Below the pieces are notes generated by a model. The model made no database searches. It was not told where the DNA came from and was given only the letters and a program-made list of their open reading frames with translations. Of a DNA stretch of 64,000 bases, positions 8,524-18,065 are shown one piece after another. The stretch is taken from contig JAHHDR010000014.1 of assembly GCA_019739215.1 (NCBI GenBank), forward strand, positions 1 to 64,000, written 5' to 3'. How positions within the stretch are numbered: the stretch's first letter is position 1; every line of letters starts with the position of its first letter. The DNA is from Rhizobium sp. (GTDB taxonomy: Bacteria; Pseudomonadota; Alphaproteobacteria; Rhizobiales; Rhizobiaceae). Position numbers and translations under genes: made by a program.

Positions 8524-11511
8524 ATGGCCAAGAAGATTAAGCTGAACAACAAGGACAACGACTGGTCCGGCACCAAGAAAGCCGAAGTCGTGTTCGGTAA
8601 CGGCGGCGACGACACGCTCACCGGCGGCGGCGGCAACGACAAGCTCAACGGCGGTTCCGGCAATGACATCCTTCGCGGTGGCGCAGGTGACGACAAGCTC
8701 ATCGGCGGCGCCGGTGACGACCGTCTGCTCGGTGGTGCTGGGGACGACACCATCGTGGCCGGCGTCGGCAACGACACCGTCGACGGCGGTGCGGGCGACG
8801 ATCTGGTGAAGATCGCTGGCAACCTCGCAGACGCGACGGTTTCGATGGACGGCGACTATTACGTGATCACGATGACGGACGGTTCCGTCACCAAGGTCAA
8901 GAATGTCGAACTCTTCAAGTTCGCTGACGGCACCGTCGGCCCGGCCGACCTCGACGCGCTGATCGAAGAAACCGAAGGCACCACCCAGATCCTGTCCACC
9001 AGCGTTGACACGCTTGAGGGCACGGCTGGCGACGACACGTTCATCGCCAACGACATCGGTGGCGCGTCCGTCTGGACCGTTGGCGATTCGCTGACGGGTG
9101 GCGAAGGCATGGATACGCTCAAGATCGTCACCGCTAACGCGATTACTGCGGCTCCGATAGGTGCGACGCTTACCGGCGTCGAAGCGGTTGACGTCCTCAG
9201 CAGCGCGGCAGTTACTCTCGATGTGAGCGGTTTTGCCGATGTGACATCGCTTGTTGTCGATGCATCGGCTGGTCAGACCCTGACGGCTGGTGCCGCTCAG
9301 GATGTGACGTCGACGGCATCGGCTCTCGCTGGTAACGACATCACCGTCGTTGGCGGCATGGATGTGACGGTTACGGCCGCTGGCGTCACGACCGGTGATG
9401 TCGATGTCGGCACAGCGGCTGCTCCAGCTTCGGGTGCCGTTTCGGTTTCCGTGACGGGCGCAACAACGGCCAACACGAACATGACCGGTGGTGTCACCGT
9501 CAATGGCGGCACGACGGTCACTGTGAATGTAACGGACGTCGCCAGCACGAGCGATGCCGACACTGAAACACTTGGCAATGTGTCCGTTACAGGTGGCGCT
9601 GCCACGACCGCAGTCACGGTCAACCAGACCGCCGCTGCTGCAGCAGTTGCGACTGTTTCCGGTGCGATCGTGAACGGCACTGTGACGATCGCCGACAAGA
9701 ATGCGGCTTCCGCCACGGCTGCTGGCACGATTGCTGAGGTTACGCTCGGCAGCTTCGGTGCAGGCTCTTCGATCGACTCCGGCGCCCTCACAACCCTGAA
9801 CCTCTCGGGCAAGGGTGCTGACCTCACCGTCGACGCAGGCCTCCTCACCACAGCGGCTGTCTCTGCGCTCGCGCTGAACCTCAACGGTCTGACCACGACC
9901 GGCCTGGTTGATCTCGACGACGACTACAAGACCCTGAACATCACCAACTCGACGGCGGCTTCGACCATTGCTGATCTCGAAGCTGGCGGCGCGACGGCAA
10001 TCAACATTGCTGGCGATGCGGCACTCACACTCACCGACAACTCTTTCGCCGCGGTTGAAACCATCACCGTGACGAATTCGGGCGGCGTTACTCTTGGCAC
10101 GACGGCTCTGGCCACGGGTGTGACCTTCACCGGTGGTGCTGGTGCGGACTCGATCATCCTGTCGAACGCCTTTACCAAGGCCATTACGATGGGTGACGGC
10201 AACGACACCGTCACCTACGGTGGTGCTGCGGGCACCGGTGGCTCGGTCGATTTCGGCGCGGGCACGGGCGACAAGATCATCATGACGGCAGCGCAGGCTG
10301 ACGCCGCTGATGACACCGCGACCTTCAACTCGAAGTTTACCAACTTTGAAGTCCTGAAGGTTACCGGTGGTGGTGTGACCCTGAACCTCGCCGGTCTCGG
10401 CGGTGTCAACAATGTCATCGCTGCTGCCGGCGCGGCAACGCTGACGTTGAATGGGTTTGCTACGAACGGCACCCTGACCATTGATGACGCGAACGCAGCC
10501 TCCGTCTACAATGCCAATGTCACCAATGCCGTCCTGAACGCCGGTGACGTGTTCAACCTCAGCCTCAGCAATGCTGGTGCGGGTGCGGACGACTTTGGTA
10601 ATGTGGTTGTCGCTGGCGTTGAGACGATCAACATCTCGCTGGTTGACGCCGGCACGACGGCCAACGCAGCTGCCACGATCGAAGTTCTCGATCTTGATGC
10701 TACGGCCGCCACCAGCGTGGTTGTCACAGGCAACAACGGTCTGAACATCGACAACACGGGCAACACCGCGATCACGAACTTCGACGCATCTGGCATTGTT
10801 GCTGACAGTGCCGCGACCGTCGATACCGCTGCAAACCTCGGGGTCACCTTCACCTCGGCGAACAGCACGGCTGCTGCCACTGTTTCGATCAAGGGCGGCG
10901 CCGGTAACGACGTACTGACGGGTAACGATGCGAAGGATACCATTGTCGGCAATGCCGGCAGCGACATTCTCGACGGCGCCGGCGGTCAGGACACACTCAC
11001 GGGTGGTCTTGGACGTGACGCATTTGCCTTCACAGCAGGCGACTCAACGACTGCAACTGCTGACGTGGTCACCGACTTCGGTCTGACGACAGCGGCAATT
11101 GCGGGTGTTGATCTGTCTTCGGTAGCGAACTTCTTCGCGTCGACTGCAGGTGGTGCAACGGCCGACATTCTGGATCTGGACCTGTCCGCGGGCCCGAATG
11201 TCGAAGCCAACGGAACCGCAGCGGGTCAGGCTGCTGCCACGACCTACACGGTCACCAACGGTATCCTGACGCTGAGCGGCGCGGGTGCCTCTGGTGTTGA
11301 TACGCTGGGCGAGTGGCTTGCTGAAGCTGCTGCCGTTGCGGCAACTGACGGCGATGTGCTGGCGTTCGAGTTCGGCGGCGACACCTATGTGTTCGCCCAG
11401 GACGGCGCTGACGACGTGTTGGTCCAGTTGGACGGCGTCACCGGTGCGGCCAGCCTCTCGTTCGCGGACGCTTCTACTGATGCAGCAATCAACTCGATCC
11501 TCGTGCTCTAA
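8524..11511 (+). CDS. RTX S-layer-like protein, 995 aa (mirror copy)
   Basis: Mirror copy of 15078-18065; identical product. Confidence 0.8.
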   Translation: MAKKIKLNNKDNDWSGTKKAEVVFGNGGDDTLTGGGGNDKLNGGSGNDILRGGAGDDKLIGGAGDDRLLGGAGDDTIVAGVGNDTVDGGAGDDLVKIAGNLADATVSMDGDYYVITMTDGSVTKVKNVELFKFADGTVGPADLDALIEETEGTTQILSTSVDTLEGTAGDDTFIANDIGGASVWTVGDSLTGGEGMDTLKIVTANAITAAPIGATLTGVEAVDVLSSAAVTLDVSGFADVTSLVVDASAGQTLTAGAAQDVTSTASALAGNDITVVGGMDVTVTAAGVTTGDVDVGTAAAPASGAVSVSVTGATTANTNMTGGVTVNGGTTVTVNVTDVASTSDADTETLGNVSVTGGAATTAVTVNQTAAAAAVATVSGAIVNGTVTIADKNAASATAAGTIAEVTLGSFGAGSSIDSGALTTLNLSGKGADLTVDAGLLTTAAVSALALNLNGLTTTGLVDLDDDYKTLNITNSTAASTIADLEAGGATAINIAGDAALTLTDNSFAAVETITVTNSGGVTLGTTALATGVTFTGGAGADSIILSNAFTKAITMGDGNDTVTYGGAAGTGGSVDFGAGTGDKIIMTAAQADAADDTATFNSKFTNFEVLKVTGGGVTLNLAGLGGVNNVIAAAGAATLTLNGFATNGTLTIDDANAASVYNANVTNAVLNAGDVFNLSLSNAGAGADDFGNVVVAGVETINISLVDAGTTANAAATIEVLDLDATAATSVVVTGNNGLNIDNTGNTAITNFDASGIVADSAATVDTAANLGVTFTSANSTAAATVSIKGGAGNDVLTGNDAKDTIVGNAGSDILDGAGGQDTLTGGLGRDAFAFTAGDSTTATADVVTDFGLTTAAIAGVDLSSVANFFASTAGGATADILDLDLSAGPNVEANGTAAGQAAATTYTVTNGILTLSGAGASGVDTLGEWLAEAAAVAATDGDVLAFEFGGDTYVFAQDGADDVLVQLDGVTGAASLSFADASTDAAINSILVL

Positions 11512-11538
11512 CGCATCGATCGATCGAAGCTTAAAGAC

Positions 11539-11564
11539 AAAGCCGGCGCAACAGCGCCGGCTTT
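11539..11564 (+). terminator. Terminator of the S-layer-like gene (mirror copy)
   Basis: Mirror of 15025-15050: 11-bp stem, 4-base loop. Confidence 0.75.
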
Positions 11565-11935
11565 GGACATTTTAGATCGGGACTCCCGCTGAAGAGCGAT
11601 ACAGACGATGAGCGGCAACCGGCATGGTGCTGCGCAAACGCCGCTCCGATCGGGCAACATGCCTGCAAAGGGTCTCTGTCCGAGAAGCAGTGCTGGCAGA
11701 GTACCGACCACCGGCATCACCCTGTCGAACGAGTTCTTAAATCGGCAAACTTCGCTTCGCACAAGCATCGAGGCGACGTAGTAGGAGACCTCGCATCCAC
11801 GAGCTAGCCGACCAATCCGCGGCGCTCTTCAGGGCAGTGGTGGTTTTTGGCTTCAAGAACCAAAGAGATTCAATTGCGGCTTTATCCCCTGACAGGATAG
11901 ACAATGGCGACGAGAACGTGCGGGAGCAGTGCTGA

Positions 11936-12958
11936 ATGACCGACTGGAGCGCCGGCTACGTTGCCGATATCGGCTATACCTACGGCTACTATGCAGAACT
12001 GAATCCACTCAGGATCAAACTCGCCTTCCTCAATGCCGGCCTCAGCCTCCCGGAATCCGGCACGGCCTGCGAACTCGGCTTTGGCCAGGGCCTGTCGGCG
12101 AATATCCACGCAGCGGCCTCGGTGACGGAATGGCATGGCACTGACTTCAATCCCTCCCAGGCAGCCTTTGCGCGTGAGTTGGCGCGCGCAGCCGGCTCCG
12201 ATGCCCGTCTGCATGACGAGGCCTTTGCCGATTTCGCCCAGCGGCCCGACCTGCCCGAGTTCGACTATATCGGCCTGCACGGCATCTGGAGCTGGATCTC
12301 GGACGGGAACCGGGCCGTCATCGTGGATTTCATTCGCCGCAAGCTCAGAGTCGGCGGTGTTCTCTATATAAGCTACAATACAATGCCGGGCTGGGCCGCC
12401 TTCGCGCCGATGCGCCATCTGATGACCGAGCACGCCGCCGTTCTCGGCGCCGAGGGGCGCGGCATCGTCAACCGCATCGATGGCGCTCTCGATTTCGCCC
12501 AGGCCCTGCTCGCCACCAACCCCAATTTCCTCCGCGCCAATCCGGCGCTGAAGGATCGCCTTGAAAAACTCAAGGGCCAGAACCGCCACTATCTCGCACA
12601 CGAATATTTCAATCGCGACTGGCAGCCGATGCATTTCGCCGAGATGGCCGATTGGCTCGAACCCGCCAAGCTGCAATACGCCTGCTCCGCGCACCAACTC
12701 GACCAGGTTGACGCCGTCAACCTGACCCCAGACCAGATTGCTTTTCTCAAGGACATCCCAGACCCGATGTTTCGGGAAAGCACGCGCGACTTCATGGTCA
12801 ACCAGCAGTTCCGCCGCGACTACTGGGTGCGGGGGCTTCGGAGATTGAGCCTGCTCGAGCAGTCGGAACAGTTCCGCCAGCTCCGAGTGATGCTGGTCGT
12901 GGGATCGGCCATCGATATCGCTGAAGGTGACGGGATCGCTCGGCGAGGGCCAACATGA
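11936..12958 (+). pseudogene. Methyltransferase, intact 5' part (mirror copy)
   Basis: Mirror of 13631-14653. The open frame stops at 12958, but family-like sequence continues in other frames to the palindrome axis. Confidence 0.7.
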
Positions 12959-13291
12959 ATGAGGGCGTTTATGTGCACCAGTTGCTCGACTGCCTCGCCG
13001 ACAACAAGCCGAAAATCGCTCGGCCAGATCGAGCTGTCGCTCAAGGGCACCGGCGGTCGGCATGCCGCAGATCATGCAGGCCATTCTCGTCCTGTCCTCG
13101 CAGGGCAAGCGTCGCGGTCGTCCAGGATTGACGCCGTGATATCGAAGGTCACGAAGACGACGCGGCGCCTTAACGATCATCTCAAGGCGCGGGGCGCGCG
13201 GCAGCGCCGACATCGGCCTATCTCGCGAGCCCGGTCACCGGCGGCGGCGTGTCCGTCGGCCGCTTCCCAGCAGCTCTTCCTGCTTGCGGCC
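12959..13291 (+). pseudogene. Frameshifted 3' part of the methyltransferase (mirror copy)
   Basis: Mirror of 13298-13630. Family-like segments appear in successively different frames: KVTGSLGE, NEGVYVHQLLDCLADNKPK, SLGQIELSLKGTG, DAVISKVTKTTRRLNDHLKA and YLASPVTGGGVSVGRF. This needs several one-base indels within about 370 bases. Confidence 0.7.
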
Positions 13292-13297
13292 CTGGTC
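13292..13297. other. Six-base spacer at the palindrome axis
   Basis: CTGGTC is the only unpaired stretch; 13291 (C) pairs with 13298 (G) and complementarity is complete outward from there. Reading across the axis stays open and gives LLAALVGRKQEELL, which follows plausibly from the preceding family-like stretch. The axis thus lies inside a coding region, not in an intergenic telomere-like sequence. Confidence 0.9.
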
Positions 13298-13630
13298 GGC
13301 CGCAAGCAGGAAGAGCTGCTGGGAAGCGGCCGACGGACACGCCGCCGCCGGTGACCGGGCTCGCGAGATAGGCCGATGTCGGCGCTGCCGCGCGCCCCGC
13401 GCCTTGAGATGATCGTTAAGGCGCCGCGTCCGTCTTCGTGACCTTCGATATCACGGCGTCAATCCTGGACGACCGCGACGCTGCCCTGCGAGGACAGGAC
13501 GAGAATGGCCTGCATGATCTGCGGCATGCCGACCGCCGGTGCCCTTGAGCGACAGCTCGATCTGGCCGAGCGATTTTCGGCTTGTTGTCGGCGAGGCAGT
13601 CGAGCAACTGGTGCACATAAACGCCCTCAT
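13298..13630 (-). pseudogene. Frameshifted 3' part of the methyltransferase gene
   Basis: Read on the minus strand from 13630 towards the axis, this continues the methyltransferase regulatory domain of the gene at 13631-14653, but the frame changes at least five times. An extra G disrupts GAC ATC GCC TAT, and an extra C disrupts GGC CGC TTC CAG CAG. Both fit homopolymer length errors. The same errors occur in the other arm. I read the region as uncorrected sequence near a fold-back point more readily than as a naturally decayed gene, because the remaining 12.9 kb of the arm is almost free of frame breaks. Confidence 0.65.
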
Positions 13631-14653
13631 TCATGTTGGCCCTCGCCGAGCGATCCCGTCACCTTCAGCGATATCGATGGCCGATCCCACGACCAGCATC
13701 ACTCGGAGCTGGCGGAACTGTTCCGACTGCTCGAGCAGGCTCAATCTCCGAAGCCCCCGCACCCAGTAGTCGCGGCGGAACTGCTGGTTGACCATGAAGT
13801 CGCGCGTGCTTTCCCGAAACATCGGGTCTGGGATGTCCTTGAGAAAAGCAATCTGGTCTGGGGTCAGGTTGACGGCGTCAACCTGGTCGAGTTGGTGCGC
13901 GGAGCAGGCGTATTGCAGCTTGGCGGGTTCGAGCCAATCGGCCATCTCGGCGAAATGCATCGGCTGCCAGTCGCGATTGAAATATTCGTGTGCGAGATAG
14001 TGGCGGTTCTGGCCCTTGAGTTTTTCAAGGCGATCCTTCAGCGCCGGATTGGCGCGGAGGAAATTGGGGTTGGTGGCGAGCAGGGCCTGGGCGAAATCGA
14101 GAGCGCCATCGATGCGGTTGACGATGCCGCGCCCCTCGGCGCCGAGAACGGCGGCGTGCTCGGTCATCAGATGGCGCATCGGCGCGAAGGCGGCCCAGCC
14201 CGGCATTGTATTGTAGCTTATATAGAGAACACCGCCGACTCTGAGCTTGCGGCGAATGAAATCCACGATGACGGCCCGGTTCCCGTCCGAGATCCAGCTC
14301 CAGATGCCGTGCAGGCCGATATAGTCGAACTCGGGCAGGTCGGGCCGCTGGGCGAAATCGGCAAAGGCCTCGTCATGCAGACGGGCATCGGAGCCGGCTG
14401 CGCGCGCCAACTCACGCGCAAAGGCTGCCTGGGAGGGATTGAAGTCAGTGCCATGCCATTCCGTCACCGAGGCCGCTGCGTGGATATTCGCCGACAGGCC
14501 CTGGCCAAAGCCGAGTTCGCAGGCCGTGCCGGATTCCGGGAGGCTGAGGCCGGCATTGAGGAAGGCGAGTTTGATCCTGAGTGGATTCAGTTCTGCATAG
14601 TAGCCGTAGGTATAGCCGATATCGGCAACGTAGCCGGCGCTCCAGTCGGTCAT
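13631..14653 (-). pseudogene. Class I SAM methyltransferase with regulatory domain, truncated by frameshift
   Basis: The 340-residue open frame begins MTDWSAGYVADIGYTYGYY; a GGGAG ribosome binding site precedes the ATG. SAM-binding motif I is seen as ACELGFGQGLS (about residues 43-53), with an acidic strand end in WHGTDFNPSQ and IGLHGIWSWI as a post-motif strand. Residues from about 210 on resemble the methyltransferase regulatory domain (PF10119), which should continue for well over 100 residues but is broken by frame changes after about residue 325. Related proteins in Rickettsia methylate lysines of a surface protein. Here the neighbour is an S-layer-like protein, so it may be the substrate; that is inference. 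Full-length family members are near 500 residues. Confidence 0.7.
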
Positions 14654-15077
14654 TCAGCACTGCTCCCGCACGTTCTCGTCGCCATTGTCTATCCTGTCAG
14701 GGGATAAAGCCGCAATTGAATCTCTTTGGTTCTTGAAGCCAAAAACCACCACTGCCCTGAAGAGCGCCGCGGATTGGTCGGCTAGCTCGTGGATGCGAGG
14801 TCTCCTACTACGTCGCCTCGATGCTTGTGCGAAGCGAAGTTTGCCGATTTAAGAACTCGTTCGACAGGGTGATGCCGGTGGTCGGTACTCTGCCAGCACT
14901 GCTTCTCGGACAGAGACCCTTTGCAGGCATGTTGCCCGATCGGAGCGGCGTTTGCGCAGCACCATGCCGGTTGCCGCTCATCGTCTGTATCGCTCTTCAG
15001 CGGGAGTCCCGATCTAAAATGTCCAAAGCCGGCGCTGTTGCGCCGGCTTTGTCTTTAAGCTTCGATCGATCGATGCG
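14654..15077. other. Intergenic region between methyltransferase and S-layer-like gene
   Basis: About 420 bases upstream of the methyltransferase (minus) and downstream of the S-layer-like gene (minus). It contains the terminator at 15025-15050. The remainder presumably holds the methyltransferase promoter, but I see no clear -35/-10 pair and no credible small gene. The mirror region is 11512-11935. Confidence 0.5.
15025..15050 (-). terminator. Rho-independent terminator of the S-layer-like gene
   Basis: Perfect 11-bp stem AAAGCCGGCGC with a four-base loop, 28 bases after the stop codon of the 995-residue gene. In the direction of that gene it ends in a short T run. Confidence 0.8.
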
Positions 15078-18065
15078 TTAGAGCACGAGGATCGAGTTGA
15101 TTGCTGCATCAGTAGAAGCGTCCGCGAACGAGAGGCTGGCCGCACCGGTGACGCCGTCCAACTGGACCAACACGTCGTCAGCGCCGTCCTGGGCGAACAC
15201 ATAGGTGTCGCCGCCGAACTCGAACGCCAGCACATCGCCGTCAGTTGCCGCAACGGCAGCAGCTTCAGCAAGCCACTCGCCCAGCGTATCAACACCAGAG
15301 GCACCCGCGCCGCTCAGCGTCAGGATACCGTTGGTGACCGTGTAGGTCGTGGCAGCAGCCTGACCCGCTGCGGTTCCGTTGGCTTCGACATTCGGGCCCG
15401 CGGACAGGTCCAGATCCAGAATGTCGGCCGTTGCACCACCTGCAGTCGACGCGAAGAAGTTCGCTACCGAAGACAGATCAACACCCGCAATTGCCGCTGT
15501 CGTCAGACCGAAGTCGGTGACCACGTCAGCAGTTGCAGTCGTTGAGTCGCCTGCTGTGAAGGCAAATGCGTCACGTCCAAGACCACCCGTGAGTGTGTCC
15601 TGACCGCCGGCGCCGTCGAGAATGTCGCTGCCGGCATTGCCGACAATGGTATCCTTCGCATCGTTACCCGTCAGTACGTCGTTACCGGCGCCGCCCTTGA
15701 TCGAAACAGTGGCAGCAGCCGTGCTGTTCGCCGAGGTGAAGGTGACCCCGAGGTTTGCAGCGGTATCGACGGTCGCGGCACTGTCAGCAACAATGCCAGA
15801 TGCGTCGAAGTTCGTGATCGCGGTGTTGCCCGTGTTGTCGATGTTCAGACCGTTGTTGCCTGTGACAACCACGCTGGTGGCGGCCGTAGCATCAAGATCG
15901 AGAACTTCGATCGTGGCAGCTGCGTTGGCCGTCGTGCCGGCGTCAACCAGCGAGATGTTGATCGTCTCAACGCCAGCGACAACCACATTACCAAAGTCGT
16001 CCGCACCCGCACCAGCATTGCTGAGGCTGAGGTTGAACACGTCACCGGCGTTCAGGACGGCATTGGTGACATTGGCATTGTAGACGGAGGCTGCGTTCGC
16101 GTCATCAATGGTCAGGGTGCCGTTCGTAGCAAACCCATTCAACGTCAGCGTTGCCGCGCCGGCAGCAGCGATGACATTGTTGACACCGCCGAGACCGGCG
16201 AGGTTCAGGGTCACACCACCACCGGTAACCTTCAGGACTTCAAAGTTGGTAAACTTCGAGTTGAAGGTCGCGGTGTCATCAGCGGCGTCAGCCTGCGCTG
16301 CCGTCATGATGATCTTGTCGCCCGTGCCCGCGCCGAAATCGACCGAGCCACCGGTGCCCGCAGCACCACCGTAGGTGACGGTGTCGTTGCCGTCACCCAT
16401 CGTAATGGCCTTGGTAAAGGCGTTCGACAGGATGATCGAGTCCGCACCAGCACCACCGGTGAAGGTCACACCCGTGGCCAGAGCCGTCGTGCCAAGAGTA
16501 ACGCCGCCCGAATTCGTCACGGTGATGGTTTCAACCGCGGCGAAAGAGTTGTCGGTGAGTGTGAGTGCCGCATCGCCAGCAATGTTGATTGCCGTCGCGC
16601 CGCCAGCTTCGAGATCAGCAATGGTCGAAGCCGCCGTCGAGTTGGTGATGTTCAGGGTCTTGTAGTCGTCGTCGAGATCAACCAGGCCGGTCGTGGTCAG
16701 ACCGTTGAGGTTCAGCGCGAGCGCAGAGACAGCCGCTGTGGTGAGGAGGCCTGCGTCGACGGTGAGGTCAGCACCCTTGCCCGAGAGGTTCAGGGTTGTG
16801 AGGGCGCCGGAGTCGATCGAAGAGCCTGCACCGAAGCTGCCGAGCGTAACCTCAGCAATCGTGCCAGCAGCCGTGGCGGAAGCCGCATTCTTGTCGGCGA
16901 TCGTCACAGTGCCGTTCACGATCGCACCGGAAACAGTCGCAACTGCTGCAGCAGCGGCGGTCTGGTTGACCGTGACTGCGGTCGTGGCAGCGCCACCTGT
17001 AACGGACACATTGCCAAGTGTTTCAGTGTCGGCATCGCTCGTGCTGGCGACGTCCGTTACATTCACAGTGACCGTCGTGCCGCCATTGACGGTGACACCA
17101 CCGGTCATGTTCGTGTTGGCCGTTGTTGCGCCCGTCACGGAAACCGAAACGGCACCCGAAGCTGGAGCAGCCGCTGTGCCGACATCGACATCACCGGTCG
17201 TGACGCCAGCGGCCGTAACCGTCACATCCATGCCGCCAACGACGGTGATGTCGTTACCAGCGAGAGCCGATGCCGTCGACGTCACATCCTGAGCGGCACC
17301 AGCCGTCAGGGTCTGACCAGCCGATGCATCGACAACAAGCGATGTCACATCGGCAAAACCGCTCACATCGAGAGTAACTGCCGCGCTGCTGAGGACGTCA
17401 ACCGCTTCGACGCCGGTAAGCGTCGCACCTATCGGAGCCGCAGTAATCGCGTTAGCGGTGACGATCTTGAGCGTATCCATGCCTTCGCCACCCGTCAGCG
17501 AATCGCCAACGGTCCAGACGGACGCGCCACCGATGTCGTTGGCGATGAACGTGTCGTCGCCAGCCGTGCCCTCAAGCGTGTCAACGCTGGTGGACAGGAT
17601 CTGGGTGGTGCCTTCGGTTTCTTCGATCAGCGCGTCGAGGTCGGCCGGGCCGACGGTGCCGTCAGCGAACTTGAAGAGTTCGACATTCTTGACCTTGGTG
17701 ACGGAACCGTCCGTCATCGTGATCACGTAATAGTCGCCGTCCATCGAAACCGTCGCGTCTGCGAGGTTGCCAGCGATCTTCACCAGATCGTCGCCCGCAC
17801 CGCCGTCGACGGTGTCGTTGCCGACGCCGGCCACGATGGTGTCGTCCCCAGCACCACCGAGCAGACGGTCGTCACCGGCGCCGCCGATGAGCTTGTCGTC
17901 ACCTGCGCCACCGCGAAGGATGTCATTGCCGGAACCGCCGTTGAGCTTGTCGTTGCCGCCGCCGCCGGTGAGCGTGTCGTCGCCGCCGTTACCGAACACG
18001 ACTTCGGCTTTCTTGGTGCCGGACCAGTCGTTGTCCTTGTTGTTCAGCTTAATCTTCTTGGCCAT
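15078..18065 (-). CDS. RTX S-layer-like secreted protein, 995 aa
   Basis: Probable surface-layer or large secreted calcium-binding protein. It starts MAKKIKLNNKDNDWSGTKKA with a lysine-rich N-terminus and no Sec signal peptide. Residues about 24-100 carry tandem glycine/aspartate nonapeptides of the GGxGxDxLx type. The long middle (about 150-790) is Thr/Ala/Val/Gly-rich beta-repeat sequence with essentially no cysteine. A second RTX block (GGAGNDVLTG, GNAGSDILDG) lies near 800-840. The last ~40 residues (VLVQLDGVTGAASLSF to SILVL) resemble C-terminal type I secretion ends of RTX proteins. Size, RTX blocks and composition recall Caulobacter RsaA, though I infer function only. A promoter-like element, a long leader and a strong terminator suggest high expression. 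No type I exporter genes are in the window. Confidence 0.75.
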   Translation of the reverse strand: MAKKIKLNNKDNDWSGTKKAEVVFGNGGDDTLTGGGGNDKLNGGSGNDILRGGAGDDKLIGGAGDDRLLGGAGDDTIVAGVGNDTVDGGAGDDLVKIAGNLADATVSMDGDYYVITMTDGSVTKVKNVELFKFADGTVGPADLDALIEETEGTTQILSTSVDTLEGTAGDDTFIANDIGGASVWTVGDSLTGGEGMDTLKIVTANAITAAPIGATLTGVEAVDVLSSAAVTLDVSGFADVTSLVVDASAGQTLTAGAAQDVTSTASALAGNDITVVGGMDVTVTAAGVTTGDVDVGTAAAPASGAVSVSVTGATTANTNMTGGVTVNGGTTVTVNVTDVASTSDADTETLGNVSVTGGAATTAVTVNQTAAAAAVATVSGAIVNGTVTIADKNAASATAAGTIAEVTLGSFGAGSSIDSGALTTLNLSGKGADLTVDAGLLTTAAVSALALNLNGLTTTGLVDLDDDYKTLNITNSTAASTIADLEAGGATAINIAGDAALTLTDNSFAAVETITVTNSGGVTLGTTALATGVTFTGGAGADSIILSNAFTKAITMGDGNDTVTYGGAAGTGGSVDFGAGTGDKIIMTAAQADAADDTATFNSKFTNFEVLKVTGGGVTLNLAGLGGVNNVIAAAGAATLTLNGFATNGTLTIDDANAASVYNANVTNAVLNAGDVFNLSLSNAGAGADDFGNVVVAGVETINISLVDAGTTANAAATIEVLDLDATAATSVVVTGNNGLNIDNTGNTAITNFDASGIVADSAATVDTAANLGVTFTSANSTAAATVSIKGGAGNDVLTGNDAKDTIVGNAGSDILDGAGGQDTLTGGLGRDAFAFTAGDSTTATADVVTDFGLTTAAIAGVDLSSVANFFASTAGGATADILDLDLSAGPNVEANGTAAGQAAATTYTVTNGILTLSGAGASGVDTLGEWLAEAAAVAATDGDVLAFEFGGDTYVFAQDGADDVLVQLDGVTGAASLSFADASTDAAINSILVL

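Larger units (their letters stand above)
1..13291. repeat. Left arm of a giant perfect inverted repeat
   Basis: Every base compared here is complementary to position 26589 minus x. All open frames between 1 and 13291 recur with identical length and sequence on the other strand of 13298-26588. Position 1 pairs with 26588, so the arm leaves the window and its full length cannot be read. The arm contains no difference that would be expected from two diverged copies. The likeliest reading is a fold-back assembly or library artefact; the alternatives are a very recent inverted duplication or read-through of a hairpin telomere. Genes here are labelled as mirror copies. Confidence 0.97.

Noticed and set aside
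1..13291. Two genuine copies of the S-layer-like, purine and RTX-A to C genes
   Set aside because: Arms are identical with no divergence, including shared frameshifts and the same allantoicase deletion.
13160..13430. Hairpin telomere of a linear replicon at the palindrome axis
   Set aside because: The axis lies inside a coding frame, and the nearby indels point to sequence error. No protelomerase gene is in the window. Kept only as an alternative.
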